Of a stretch of 45,287 nt of DNA, positions 8,261-16,477 are shown in pieces (the stretch's first letter is position 1; every line of letters starts with the position of its first letter). The notes under the pieces are model-generated. The model saw only the letters and a program-made list of their open reading frames with translations, was not told where the DNA came from and ran no database searches. The stretch covers positions 1-45,287 of the forward strand of contig JAISIN010000076.1 in the NCBI GenBank assembly GCA_031262085.1, given 5' to 3'. The position numbers were made by a program, and so were the translations under genes. Source of the stretch: Prevotellaceae bacterium (GTDB taxonomy: Bacteria > Bacteroidota > Bacteroidia > Bacteroidales > Bacteroidaceae).

Positions 8261-9184
8261 TTGGCACCATACAACGAATTTTCCGATTTTCTACGCCGCC
8301 ACTTCTCCTGCAAGGTGCAGAAGATTTCGATTAATGCCGGCTTCACTTGCCCCAATCGTGACGGTACATGCGGATTGGGAGGTTGCACCTACTGCAATAA
8401 CCAAACTTTCAACCCCGACTACTGCCGCACAGAAAAGTCGATTACGCAACAACTCAAAGAAGGCAAACAATTCTTTGCACGCAAATACTCTTCGATGAAG
8501 TATCTGGCTTACTTTCAAGCATACACCAACACATATAGCGGGTTGGAGCTGCTCAAACAAAAATACGAGGAGGCGTTGGCTGTGACAGATATTGTCGGGT
8601 TAGTAATCGGCACCCGCCCCGACTGCATGCCCGACGACCTGCTCAACTATCTGACGACCTTAAACCAACGCACCTTCCTGCTGATAGAATATGGCATCGA
8701 AAGCGCCAACGACGCCACCCTCTGCCGCATCAACCGCGGACATACATGGCAAGACACGATAGATGCCGTCAATCGCACGGCTGCACACGGCATACTTACG
8801 GGCGGACACATCATCTTGGGACTGCCCGACGAAACACGCGATGAACTGATAGCGCAAGCCGCCTGCGTGTCGCATTTGCCGTTGACGACCCTCAAGCTAC
8901 ATCAACTGCAGCTCATACAAGGCACCCGCATGGCTTACGAATACAAACAACATCCCGAACACTTCCACATACCCGACATCGATGAATACATCGATCTTGT
9001 GATAGACTATATCGAGCACCTGCGTCCCGATCTGGTATTGGAACGTTTTGTATCCCAATCGCCTGCCGATTTGCTGATAGCCCCCGACTGGGGCGTGAAA
9101 AACTACGAGTTCAACCACCGTTTGCTACGCCGAATGCAGCAACGCAACGCCCGACAAGGAAGGCTGTACTTACCTACCTCTTGA
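8261..9184 (+). CDS. TIGR01212/YhcC-type radical SAM protein
   Basis: A radical S-adenosylmethionine enzyme of the Elp3-like YhcC group, whose physiological reaction is not firmly established to my knowledge. Cluster-binding cysteines are C30, C42 and C45 in the FTCPNRDGT...GGCTYCNN region. Other family features are IGTRPDCMPDDLL, LIEYGIESAND and HIILGLPDETRDE. I placed the start at a TTG (8261), giving MAPYNEFSDFL and 307 aa, because the promoter -7 element lies between this codon and the upstream in-frame ATG at 8174, and homologues begin with this PYNEFSDFL sequence. The ATG would add 29 residues with no family resemblance. It is monocistronic and divergent from the permease. Confidence 0.88.
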   Translation: MAPYNEFSDFLRRHFSCKVQKISINAGFTCPNRDGTCGLGGCTYCNNQTFNPDYCRTEKSITQQLKEGKQFFARKYSSMKYLAYFQAYTNTYSGLELLKQKYEEALAVTDIVGLVIGTRPDCMPDDLLNYLTTLNQRTFLLIEYGIESANDATLCRINRGHTWQDTIDAVNRTAAHGILTGGHIILGLPDETRDELIAQAACVSHLPLTTLKLHQLQLIQGTRMAYEYKQHPEHFHIPDIDEYIDLVIDYIEHLRPDLVLERFVSQSPADLLIAPDWGVKNYEFNHRLLRRMQQRNARQGRLYLPTS

Positions 9185-9259
9185 CATACCCAATCATCCC
9201 GTATGCAGAACAAATGTTAGTTTTTCAATGAAAACAGCTCATACTTCATTAAAAAACAG

Positions 9260-9267
9260 TATTTTTG
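9260..9267 (+). promoter_or_regulatory. -7 element of the flavodiiron gene
   Basis: Perfect TATTTTTG, implying a 5' leader of about 100 nt before the ATG at 9374. No clear -33 box. The region 9185-9373 otherwise holds no gene that I can see. Confidence 0.5.
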
Positions 9268-9373
9268 CAAACTTTTAAATCAAAATCCGTCATTAGGGAA
9301 CACCTCTTTTTACTCCAATCCTAACGATCGGTTTTTAATCAAATATGGAATTTATCTAAAAAATAAAGACGTA

Positions 9374-10573
9374 ATGAACGCACAGAGCATTATTAAAGGG
9401 AAAATACACTATGTCGGTGTAAACGATCGAACCAAACACCTATTTGAAGCCTTGTGGCCATTGCCCTATGGAGTGTCATACAATTCCTATCTGATAGACG
9501 ATGATGATACGGTGGTATTAATCGATACCGTAGACATCTGCTATTTCGAAGTCTATCTTCGCAAAATCAAAAACATAATCGGTGAACGCCCCATTCAATA
9601 TCTGGTTATCAATCACATGGAACCCGACCATTCCGGTTCCATCCGCCTCATCAAACAACACTACCCGAACATCGTCATCGTAGGCAACAAGCAAACATTC
9701 GGCATGATCGAAGGCTTCTACGGCGTAACGGGCGAACGATATATGGTCAACGACGGCGACTATCTGGCATTGCAACATCACAAGTTGCGCTTCTTCCTCA
9801 CCCCGATGGTACATTGGCCTGAAACCATGATGACTTTCGACGAAGCCGAAGGCGTACTCTTCTCGGGCGATGCTTTCGGATGCTTCGGAACACTCGACGG
9901 AGGCTTTCTCGATGCCCGTATCAATACCGAACGCCATCACTGGGACGAGATGGAACGCTACTACTCAAATATCGTAGGCAAGTACGGCTCGCCGGTACAG
10001 AAAGCCTTGCAGAAGCTGAGCACTCTTCCGGTGAAAGCCATCTGCTCCACGCACGGACCGATATGGACGGGAGATAACATACCCAAAGTGATAGGCATAT
10101 ACGACCGCCTGAGCCGTTATGATACCGAACCGGGTGTAGTGATAGCCTACGGATCCATGTATGGCAACACCGAGCAGATGGCAGAAACCATCGCTGCCGA
10201 AATATCGGCTCAAGGCGTACGCAACGTGGTGATGCACAACGTCAGCAAGAGCCATTCATCGTATATCCTTGCCGACATATTCCGCTATAGAGGATTGATT
10301 GTCGGCAGTCCCACCTACAACGGACAACTCTTTCCGGAGGTGGAAGCACTGCTCTCCAAAGTGATGTCGCGCGACATCAAGAATCGCTATTTCGGCTATT
10401 TCGGTTCCTTCTGCTGGGCAAGCGCCGCAGTGAAACGCCTCTGCGAATTTGCAGAAAAGAGCAAGTTCGAGGTCGTAGGAAATCCCATTGAAATGAAACA
10501 GTCCATGTCGGAACTGACTTATGTGCAATGCGAAGAGTTGGGACGTGACATGGCTACAAGAATACTGGGTTGA
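9374..10573 (+). CDS. fprA: Flavodiiron protein, A-type flavoprotein
   Basis: A cytoplasmic two-domain enzyme that reduces O2 to water or NO to N2O, protecting anaerobes from oxidative or nitrosative stress. The N-terminal metallo-beta-lactamase-like domain (1-245) carries the full diiron ligand set: H81, E83, D85 and H86 in NHMEPDHSG, then H147, D166 and H227. The C-terminal flavodoxin domain (about 255-399) begins VIAYGSMYGNTEQMAE, the FMN phosphate loop. The 399-aa length is standard, with no extra rubredoxin or flavin-reductase domain, so a separate electron donor is needed. nagB follows 44 bp downstream without an obvious promoter and may be read through from here. O2 versus NO preference cannot be told from sequence. 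Confidence 0.95.
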   Translation: MNAQSIIKGKIHYVGVNDRTKHLFEALWPLPYGVSYNSYLIDDDDTVVLIDTVDICYFEVYLRKIKNIIGERPIQYLVINHMEPDHSGSIRLIKQHYPNIVIVGNKQTFGMIEGFYGVTGERYMVNDGDYLALQHHKLRFFLTPMVHWPETMMTFDEAEGVLFSGDAFGCFGTLDGGFLDARINTERHHWDEMERYYSNIVGKYGSPVQKALQKLSTLPVKAICSTHGPIWTGDNIPKVIGIYDRLSRYDTEPGVVIAYGSMYGNTEQMAETIAAEISAQGVRNVVMHNVSKSHSSYILADIFRYRGLIVGSPTYNGQLFPEVEALLSKVMSRDIKNRYFGYFGSFCWASAAVKRLCEFAEKSKFEVVGNPIEMKQSMSELTYVQCEELGRDMATRILG

Positions 10574-10617
10574 CAGTCGTACTGCCAACTTTAACAAACT
10601 TAACAATATAAAACATT

Positions 10618-11433
10618 ATGCGCTTAATCATTCAACCGGATTACTCAACCGTATCCAAATGGGCTGCCAACTATGTAGCATCACGCATCATAGCTTTCCG
10701 CCCTACCCAAAAGAAACCTTTTGTCTTGGGATGCCCCACAGGTTCTTCACCGCTCGGCATGTACAAGGAGTTGATCGACCTTAATAAACGGGGGGTGCTC
10801 TCGTTTAAAAACGTAGTAACGTTCAATATGGACGAGTACGTAGGATTGCCCAAAGAACACCCCGAAAGTTACTACTCCTTTATGTGGAATAACTTCTTCA
10901 GCCACATCGACATCCGCCCCGAAAACATCAATCTGCCAAATGGCAATGCCGCCGACCTCGGAAGCGAATGTCGACATTACGAAGATCGAATCAAACTATA
11001 TGGCGGCATTGAGCTTTTTGTAGGGGGGATCGGTCCCGACGGACACATCGCATTCAATGAACCCGGTTCGTCGCTCAGCTCGCGCACTCGTTGCAAAACA
11101 CTTACCGCCGACACCATTATAGCCAACTCGCGCTTCTTCGACAACGACGTAAATAAAGTGCCCAAAACCGCAATCACAGTAGGTGTAAGCACTGTGCTGT
11201 CTGCCAAAGAGGTGATGATTCTCGTCAACGGTCATAGCAAAGCGCGCGCACTACGACATGCGGTCGAAGGCGGCATCACGCAAATGTGGACTATCAGTGC
11301 CCTGCAGCTGCACGAACGCGGTATCATCGTTGCCGACGACCCGGCAACCGACGAGTTGAAAGTAGGCACTTACCGCTACTTCAAAGATATTGAAGCCGAA
11401 CACCTCGATCCGAATACGCTGCTGACGAAATAA
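10618..11433 (+). CDS. nagB: Glucosamine-6-phosphate deaminase
   Basis: Converts glucosamine 6-phosphate to fructose 6-phosphate and ammonia, the step that brings amino sugars from GlcNAc, mucin or chitin into glycolysis. The 271-aa protein aligns residue for residue with the E. coli active site: D72 in NMDEYVG, and D141, H143 and E148 in [14 protein letters not shown]. The N-terminal [12 protein letters not shown] loop (38-49) binds the sugar phosphate. The E. coli enzyme is 266 aa, so this is full length. A strong terminator follows. A FucP/NagP-family sugar symporter lies 1.5 kb downstream, suggesting a loose amino-sugar or host-glycan theme. Confidence 0.97.
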   Translation: MRLIIQPDYSTVSKWAANYVASRIIAFRPTQKKPFVLGCPTGSSPLGMYKELIDLNKRGVLSFKNVVTFNMDEYVGLPKEHPESYYSFMWNNFFSHIDIRPENINLPNGNAADLGSECRHYEDRIKLYGGIELFVGGIGPDGHIAFNEPGSSLSSRTRCKTLTADTIIANSRFFDNDVNKVPKTAITVGVSTVLSAKEVMILVNGHSKARALRHAVEGGITQMWTISALQLHERGIIVADDPATDELKVGTYRYFKDIEAEHLDPNTLLTK

Positions 11434-11460
11434 GCTCTATCAGGCAAGGAATCTTTCTAA

Positions 11461-11499
11461 CTGCTTATCTCCTTCGGTTTGACCGAAGGGGATAAGCAG
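11461..11499 (+). terminator. Rho-independent terminator after nagB
   Basis: Arms CTGCTTATC/GATAAGCAG and CCTTCGGT/ACCGAAGG form a continuous 18-bp stem, including one G-T pair, around a 3-nt loop (11479-11481), followed by TTACATTTTTAT. Confidence 0.85.
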
Positions 11500-11542
11500 T
11501 TACATTTTTATGCGTTGTGTCTTGGATAAATGCACATAATAT

Positions 11543-11572
11543 TTTGCTTTGTGCATATTTGTTATACCTTTG
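11543..11572 (+). promoter_or_regulatory. Promoter of the OmpP1/FadL-like gene
   Basis: TTTG (11543-11546), 18 bp, perfect TACCTTTG (11565-11572), 28 bp before the start codon and just after the nagB terminator. Confidence 0.7.
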
Positions 11573-11600
11573 CCCTCTCAAACAATAAACAAAGAATAAG

Positions 11601-12953
11601 ATGAAAAAATTATCCCTGATCAGCCTGTTGTTGCTAATCACCACCATTCCTGCCTTCGCCGGCGGTCTTTTGACAAATACGAATCAGCACATTGCTTTCC
11701 TGCGCATGTTGGCGCGTGGCGCTTCTACCGAGATTGACGGAGTCTATTCCAACCCCGCCGGATTGAGCTTTCTGCCTCACGAGGGTCTCTACCTGTCGCT
11801 GAATATTCAGAATGCGTATCAAACGCGGTTGATTGATGCCACCGTTCCCGGCATCTTTCCCGAAGCCAATGCCACACGACATTACAAAGGTACAGCATCG
11901 GCTCCCATCATCCCCAGCTTTCAGGCTGCCTACAAAACCGGCAATTGGGTGTTCTCGGGTAGCTTTGCCGTAGTAGGCGGTGGAGGAAAAGCATCGTTCG
12001 ACACCGGACTGCCTATCTTCGACGCCATGGCCATCGGAATGATTAACTCACAACTGGCGCAGCATCCGCAATTGGGACAGCTTATTGCAGCGGGAATACC
12101 GCCCACGAGTATGTACTCTATGAATAGTTCGCTCGACGGTAAGCAATATATATATGGTGTACAACTGGGGGTCACATATAAAGTGAAAGATTGGTTTTCG
12201 GCATTCGTGGGCGGTCGCATGAATTATTTCACCGGCGGCTACGAAGGCTTCCTGAGAGCCAGCTTGAAAAACGAATACGGCGGTGCCCAAGTTGCCAATA
12301 TTGCATTGGATTGCACACAGACCGGATGGGGGTTGACACCCATCATCGGCGCAGATTTTAAGCTGAACAAGTGGAACATTGGCTTGAAATATGAGTTTAT
12401 GGCCGAACTGAACATCGAAAACAAAACCAAGACATTGGACGTCCCTGCCGACGCAACAGGTGCATTCGCCGCCTATGAGAATGGCGTGAATACCCCCAAT
12501 GATATTCCCGCACTGCTGACGGCTGCTGTTGGTTATGAGTTTCTTCCCACCTTACGCGCTTCGGTAGAGTATCACTACTTCTTCGATAAAGATGCAGGTA
12601 TGGCAGGCGACAAACAAAAAACCCTGACCGGCGGTACCAACGAATTCTTGGTAGGCGCCGAATGGGATGCGCACAAGTATGTCACCGTCAGCGCCGGCTA
12701 CCAAAAGACCGACTACGGATTGGCAGACAACTTTCAGAGTGATACCGCCTTCTCGTGCGATTCGTACTCTATCGGCGTAGGTGCAGCGCTCAATCTATCG
12801 AAACACCTCAAGCTAAACCTTGCCTACTTTTGGACTACTTACAGCGACTATACCAAGAAAATGGATAAATACAATGGCATGCCGGTAGCCGGAACCAATG
12901 TCTATGGACGTACCAACCGTGTTTTCGGTGTAGGAGTTGATTACAATTTCTAA
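11601..12953 (+). CDS. OmpP1/FadL-family outer-membrane transporter
   Basis: A predicted 14-strand beta-barrel for hydrophobic substrate uptake across the outer membrane. The first 20 residues (MKKLSLISLLLLITTIPAFA) are a classic signal peptide. The mature N-terminus GGLLTNTNQHIAFLRMLA continues into EIDGVYSNPAGLSFL, the family motif that contributes to the hatch. The protein is 450 aa and ends VGVDYNF, a C-terminal phenylalanine usual for barrels. Some Bacteroidetes homologues are annotated as hemin receptors on weak grounds. A lipid or aromatic ligand is more in keeping with the family. Two acyl-CoA synthetases nearby (3378-6811) could use imported fatty acids, but the link is only proximity. 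The sugar symporter gene follows 37 bp later, probably co-transcribed. Confidence 0.88.
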   Translation: MKKLSLISLLLLITTIPAFAGGLLTNTNQHIAFLRMLARGASTEIDGVYSNPAGLSFLPHEGLYLSLNIQNAYQTRLIDATVPGIFPEANATRHYKGTASAPIIPSFQAAYKTGNWVFSGSFAVVGGGGKASFDTGLPIFDAMAIGMINSQLAQHPQLGQLIAAGIPPTSMYSMNSSLDGKQYIYGVQLGVTYKVKDWFSAFVGGRMNYFTGGYEGFLRASLKNEYGGAQVANIALDCTQTGWGLTPIIGADFKLNKWNIGLKYEFMAELNIENKTKTLDVPADATGAFAAYENGVNTPNDIPALLTAAVGYEFLPTLRASVEYHYFFDKDAGMAGDKQKTLTGGTNEFLVGAEWDAHKYVTVSAGYQKTDYGLADNFQSDTAFSCDSYSIGVGAALNLSKHLKLNLAYFWTTYSDYTKKMDKYNGMPVAGTNVYGRTNRVFGVGVDYNF

Positions 12954-12990
12954 TCCGTCGCCGTCTCTTATTTATAAATAACCCATTTTC

Positions 12991-14310
12991 ATGAAAGACA
13001 GTAAACAACCTCTACTGCGCTCGGGTGCAGTCAATTATCTTATACCGTTCATCCTCATCACCTCTTGCTTCGCCTTGTGGGGATTTGCCAACGACATCAC
13101 CAATCCGATGGTGAAAGCCTTCTCCAAGATCTTCCGCATGAGCGTCACCGACGGCGCTTTGGTGCAGGTAGCATTCTATGGCGGCTACTTTGCCATGGCG
13201 TTTCCTGCCGCGATCTTTATCCGCAAATACTCGTATAAATCGGGTATTCTGATGGGTCTCGGTCTTTACGCCATCGGCGCTTTCCTCTTTCTGCCTGCCA
13301 AAATGAGCGGCAGCTACTATCCGTTTCTGATAGCTTACTTCATCCTGACCTGCGGTCTGTCGTTTCTGGAAACCAGCGCCAACCCCTATATCCTCTCAAT
13401 GGGCGATGAAGCTACCGCTACCCGACGCCTCAACCTGGCACAGTCGTTCAACCCGATGGGATCGTTGCTGGGTATGTATGTAGCCATGCAGTTCATTCAA
13501 GCAAAGCTAAACCCTGCCGACACTGCCGAACGCGCACAGCTTTCGCCCGAACAGTTTGAAGTAATAAAACAGCAAGACCTTGGTGTATTGATCACTCCAT
13601 ATATTATCATCGGATTGGTTATTGCAGCCATGTTTTTGGTGATATGCTTCGCACGAATGCCCAAGAACGCCGATCAGAGTCACAGCATCGACTTCCTGCC
13701 TACTCTGAAACGCATCTTCTCCTTGCCACGTTATCGCGAAGGAGTGATTGCACAGTTCTTTTACGTAGGAGCACAGATTATGTGCTGGACATTCATCATT
13801 CAGTATGGCACGCGTTATTTTGTCTCTACCGGCATGGAAGAGAAAGCAGCCGAGGTGTTGTCGCAGCAATACAACATTGTAGCGATGGTATTCTTCTGCT
13901 GTAGCCGCTTTGTATGCACTTACTTATTGAAGTACGTCAACCCGGGACGATTGCTGCTCGTGCTCTCGGTTGCTGCCGGTGCATTTACGATAGGCGTCAT
14001 CGGACTCCAAAACATACTGGGCATATACTGCCTGATCGGTGTATCGGCTTGCATGTCGCTGATGTTCCCTACCATTTACGGTATAGCCCTCGAAGGGATG
14101 GGCGACGATGCCAAGTTCGGCGCTGCCGGACTGATCATGGCGATTCTCGGCGGCTCTATACTCCCTCCCGTGCAAGCCCTAATTATCGACACGAAAGAGC
14201 TGTTGGGTATGCCGGCGGTCAATCTGTCGTTCGTCTTGCCGCTGATATGCTTTGTGGTGGTGGCAATATTCGGCTATCGCACCTATAAGGTTTTTGCGAT
14301 TAAGAGCTAA
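12991..14310 (+). CDS. FucP/NagP-family sugar:H+ symporter
   Basis: A major-facilitator inner-membrane transporter of 439 aa with about twelve hydrophobic segments. The signature FALWGFANDITNPMVKAF near the N-terminus and SFLETSANPYIL (125-135) hold acidic residues D35 and E127, in positions expected for the two residues that couple proton and sugar binding in E. coli FucP. Many Bacteroidetes members of this family carry sugars other than fucose, including N-acetylglucosamine in NagP-type proteins. With nagB 1.5 kb upstream, an amino sugar is as plausible as fucose, so I give no gene symbol. It ends before a strong bidirectional terminator. Confidence 0.88.
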   Translation: MKDSKQPLLRSGAVNYLIPFILITSCFALWGFANDITNPMVKAFSKIFRMSVTDGALVQVAFYGGYFAMAFPAAIFIRKYSYKSGILMGLGLYAIGAFLFLPAKMSGSYYPFLIAYFILTCGLSFLETSANPYILSMGDEATATRRLNLAQSFNPMGSLLGMYVAMQFIQAKLNPADTAERAQLSPEQFEVIKQQDLGVLITPYIIIGLVIAAMFLVICFARMPKNADQSHSIDFLPTLKRIFSLPRYREGVIAQFFYVGAQIMCWTFIIQYGTRYFVSTGMEEKAAEVLSQQYNIVAMVFFCCSRFVCTYLLKYVNPGRLLLVLSVAAGAFTIGVIGLQNILGIYCLIGVSACMSLMFPTIYGIALEGMGDDAKFGAAGLIMAILGGSILPPVQALIIDTKELLGMPAVNLSFVLPLICFVVVAIFGYRTYKVFAIKS

Positions 14311-14358
14311 CAATTCACATCCTGTACAGACACGACCTCATATACGCGCCGGAAAGTC

Positions 14359-14406
14359 CAACAAAATAACGGCTCCGCATGATGATGCGGAGCCGTTATT
14401 TTGTTG
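14359..14406. terminator. Bidirectional terminator between convergent genes
   Basis: A perfect 22-bp stem (14359-14380 with 14385-14406) around the loop GATG. The GC-rich core CGGCTCCGCAT is flanked by CAACAAAATAA and its complement, so both strands end in a U-rich run. It serves the symporter gene and the leftward peptidase gene. Confidence 0.9.
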
Positions 14407-14428
14407 TAAGAATTAGCAGAGTGTCATC

Positions 14429-16465
14429 TTACCATATCGATACACGTTTATCTACCGGCAAGAACATCGGGTCAGTCGGTGTGATGTGGAACGCATCATA
14501 CCAAGCGCCGATCTGCGGCAGTGCACCATCTACACGCCACTTACCTAAAGAGTGTTCGTCCATCTTGGTACGACGTTCGATCTCGGCGGGGCGAATATTA
14601 CTTGCCCATACACCGGCGTAAGCCAGGAAGAAGCGCTGTTCGGGGGTAAATCCCTCCTTGACCGGCAGCGGCGCAGCAGCGGTTGCCTCCTTGAAAGCTT
14701 GATAGGCGACTTGCAATCCGCCGTGGTCGGCGATGTTCTCACCCAGTGTGAACTCGCCGTTGGCATGTATGCCGGGAGCTACTTCGATGCTGTTGAAGAA
14801 GGCTACCATGACAGCGGCACGTTTCTCGAAGTTCGCTGCATCGGTGGCAGTCCACCAGTCTTTGAGGTTTCCGTCCTTGTCGTATTGTCTGCCTTGGTCG
14901 TCGAATCCGTGCGTCATCTCGTGCCCGATAACCACGCCGATAGCGCCATAGTTGAAAGCATCGTCGGCGTTCATATCGAAGAAAGGATATTGCAGGATGC
15001 CGGCAGGGAAGCAAATCTCGTTGGTGGTAGGATTGTAGTAAGCATTCACCGTTTGAGGGGTCATAAACCATTCGTCGGCATCGACCGGTTTGTCAACCTT
15101 GGCTATCATGTCATTGTACTCCCATTGGCTGGCACGCATGACGTTTGCGAAGTAAGCGTCGCCGACAATGTTCATGGCAGAATAATCTTTCCACTTGTCG
15201 GGGTATCCAATCTTTACGTGGAAAGCAGCCAGCTTAGCCAACGCTTTCTCTTTGGTGGCGTCGCTCATCCATGCCAGATTCTTAATGCGTTCGCCCAAGG
15301 CAGTTTGCAGGTTTTTCACCAGCGTAATCATGCGCTCCTTAGAGGCAGCAGGAAAATATTTCTCTACATAGAGTTGTCCGACAGCTTCGCCCAAGGCACT
15401 CTCAACCGTTTCCACCGAACGCTTCCAGCGGGGCTTCATTTCGGTAGTCCCCGACATGGCGCGTTTGTAGAAATTGAAGCTTTCTGTGACAAAGTCGTCG
15501 CTCAGATAATTGGCAGCGCTATTGATGACGTTCCATTGCAGATAAGCCAGCTGGTCGTTGAGCGGCACGGTATTGATAACGTTCATCACCTCCTTCACAA
15601 AGTCGGGTTGACCGATATTCAGCTCTTTGAGGTTTCCTAATCCGGCAACCTTGAGATAATCTGCCCAATTGAATGCAGGTAGCGTTTTCTCCCAGTCGCT
15701 TAGCGTTTTCTTGTTGTAGTTGGCGTGCGGGTCGCGCAGCTCCTCGCGCGAACGCGAAGCTTTTGCCAGACGCATTTCAATGCTCATGACCGCCTCCATT
15801 GCTTTCTGTGCGTAGGCATCGTTGTAACCGGTCAGTTTGAACAGGTTCACGATATACTTTCGGTAAGCGTCGCGTATGCCTACGGTACGCACATCATTGT
15901 CTAAATAATAGTCGCGTTGTCCGATACCTAATCCACCTTGATAAAGAATAACAAGGTTGGCTTTGCTATTCATTTCGTCGGGAGCCACATAGAGCGAAAA
16001 GTAGGGCGAAAAGCCCATTCGCATCAGCGTGGCAACTACCGGCGGTACATCTTGAGGGTTACGCAACACGGACATTTTGTCGAGGAAGTCTTTCAGGGGT
16101 TTAGCACCCTCGGCATTCAGCTTCACGCTATCCATGGCAGTGCGGTAGAAATCGGCAATTTTCTGCGCGTTCAAGCCGTTTGAATGTTGTCCGGCGGCAA
16201 TTTCTTCGATAAGGTCGTGCACTTGCACAATATTATTCTCACCTAATTGGTCGAATGAGCCATAGCGTGCATACTCTCCGGTAAGCGGATGATTCTTCAT
16301 CCATCCTCCGCAAGCGTATTGATAGAAATCTGTCCCCGGAAGGGCAGTCGTGTCAAGGTTGGCAGGATCGATGCCGGCAGTCAGCCCGCTCGATTGCTTG
16401 CCTGTGTTACAACCGGTAGCCATTAGACCGGCGGCAACGAGTGGTAAATACTTCATAAATCTCAT
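14429..16465 (-). CDS. pepO: M13-family zinc metallopeptidase lipoprotein
   Basis: A neprilysin-like endopeptidase, probably anchored to the periplasmic face of a membrane or the cell surface. The N-terminus MRFMKYLPLVAAGLMATGC is a lipoprotein signal with modification at C19. An in-frame Met four residues in is an alternative start. The 678-aa length is typical. The zinc site HEMTH lies at 515-519, with the third ligand E576 and D580 in GENIADHGG, and the substrate-binding NAYYNP segment precedes them. M13 enzymes cut peptides up to about 40 residues. The upstream ABC-F gene ends 12 bp before this start, so the two are probably co-transcribed. Antisense frames over this gene are shadows. Confidence 0.95.
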   Translation of the reverse strand: MRFMKYLPLVAAGLMATGCNTGKQSSGLTAGIDPANLDTTALPGTDFYQYACGGWMKNHPLTGEYARYGSFDQLGENNIVQVHDLIEEIAAGQHSNGLNAQKIADFYRTAMDSVKLNAEGAKPLKDFLDKMSVLRNPQDVPPVVATLMRMGFSPYFSLYVAPDEMNSKANLVILYQGGLGIGQRDYYLDNDVRTVGIRDAYRKYIVNLFKLTGYNDAYAQKAMEAVMSIEMRLAKASRSREELRDPHANYNKKTLSDWEKTLPAFNWADYLKVAGLGNLKELNIGQPDFVKEVMNVINTVPLNDQLAYLQWNVINSAANYLSDDFVTESFNFYKRAMSGTTEMKPRWKRSVETVESALGEAVGQLYVEKYFPAASKERMITLVKNLQTALGERIKNLAWMSDATKEKALAKLAAFHVKIGYPDKWKDYSAMNIVGDAYFANVMRASQWEYNDMIAKVDKPVDADEWFMTPQTVNAYYNPTTNEICFPAGILQYPFFDMNADDAFNYGAIGVVIGHEMTHGFDDQGRQYDKDGNLKDWWTATDAANFEKRAAVMVAFFNSIEVAPGIHANGEFTLGENIADHGGLQVAYQAFKEATAAAPLPVKEGFTPEQRFFLAYAGVWASNIRPAEIERRTKMDEHSLGKWRVDGALPQIGAWYDAFHITPTDPMFLPVDKRVSIW

Positions 16466-16477
16466 CTCTTTAATCTT

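Noticed and set aside
14552..15640. 362-codon plus-strand frame
   Set aside because: Exactly antisense to the M13 peptidase gene, whose catalytic motifs are intact; the opposite frame has no recognisable domain.
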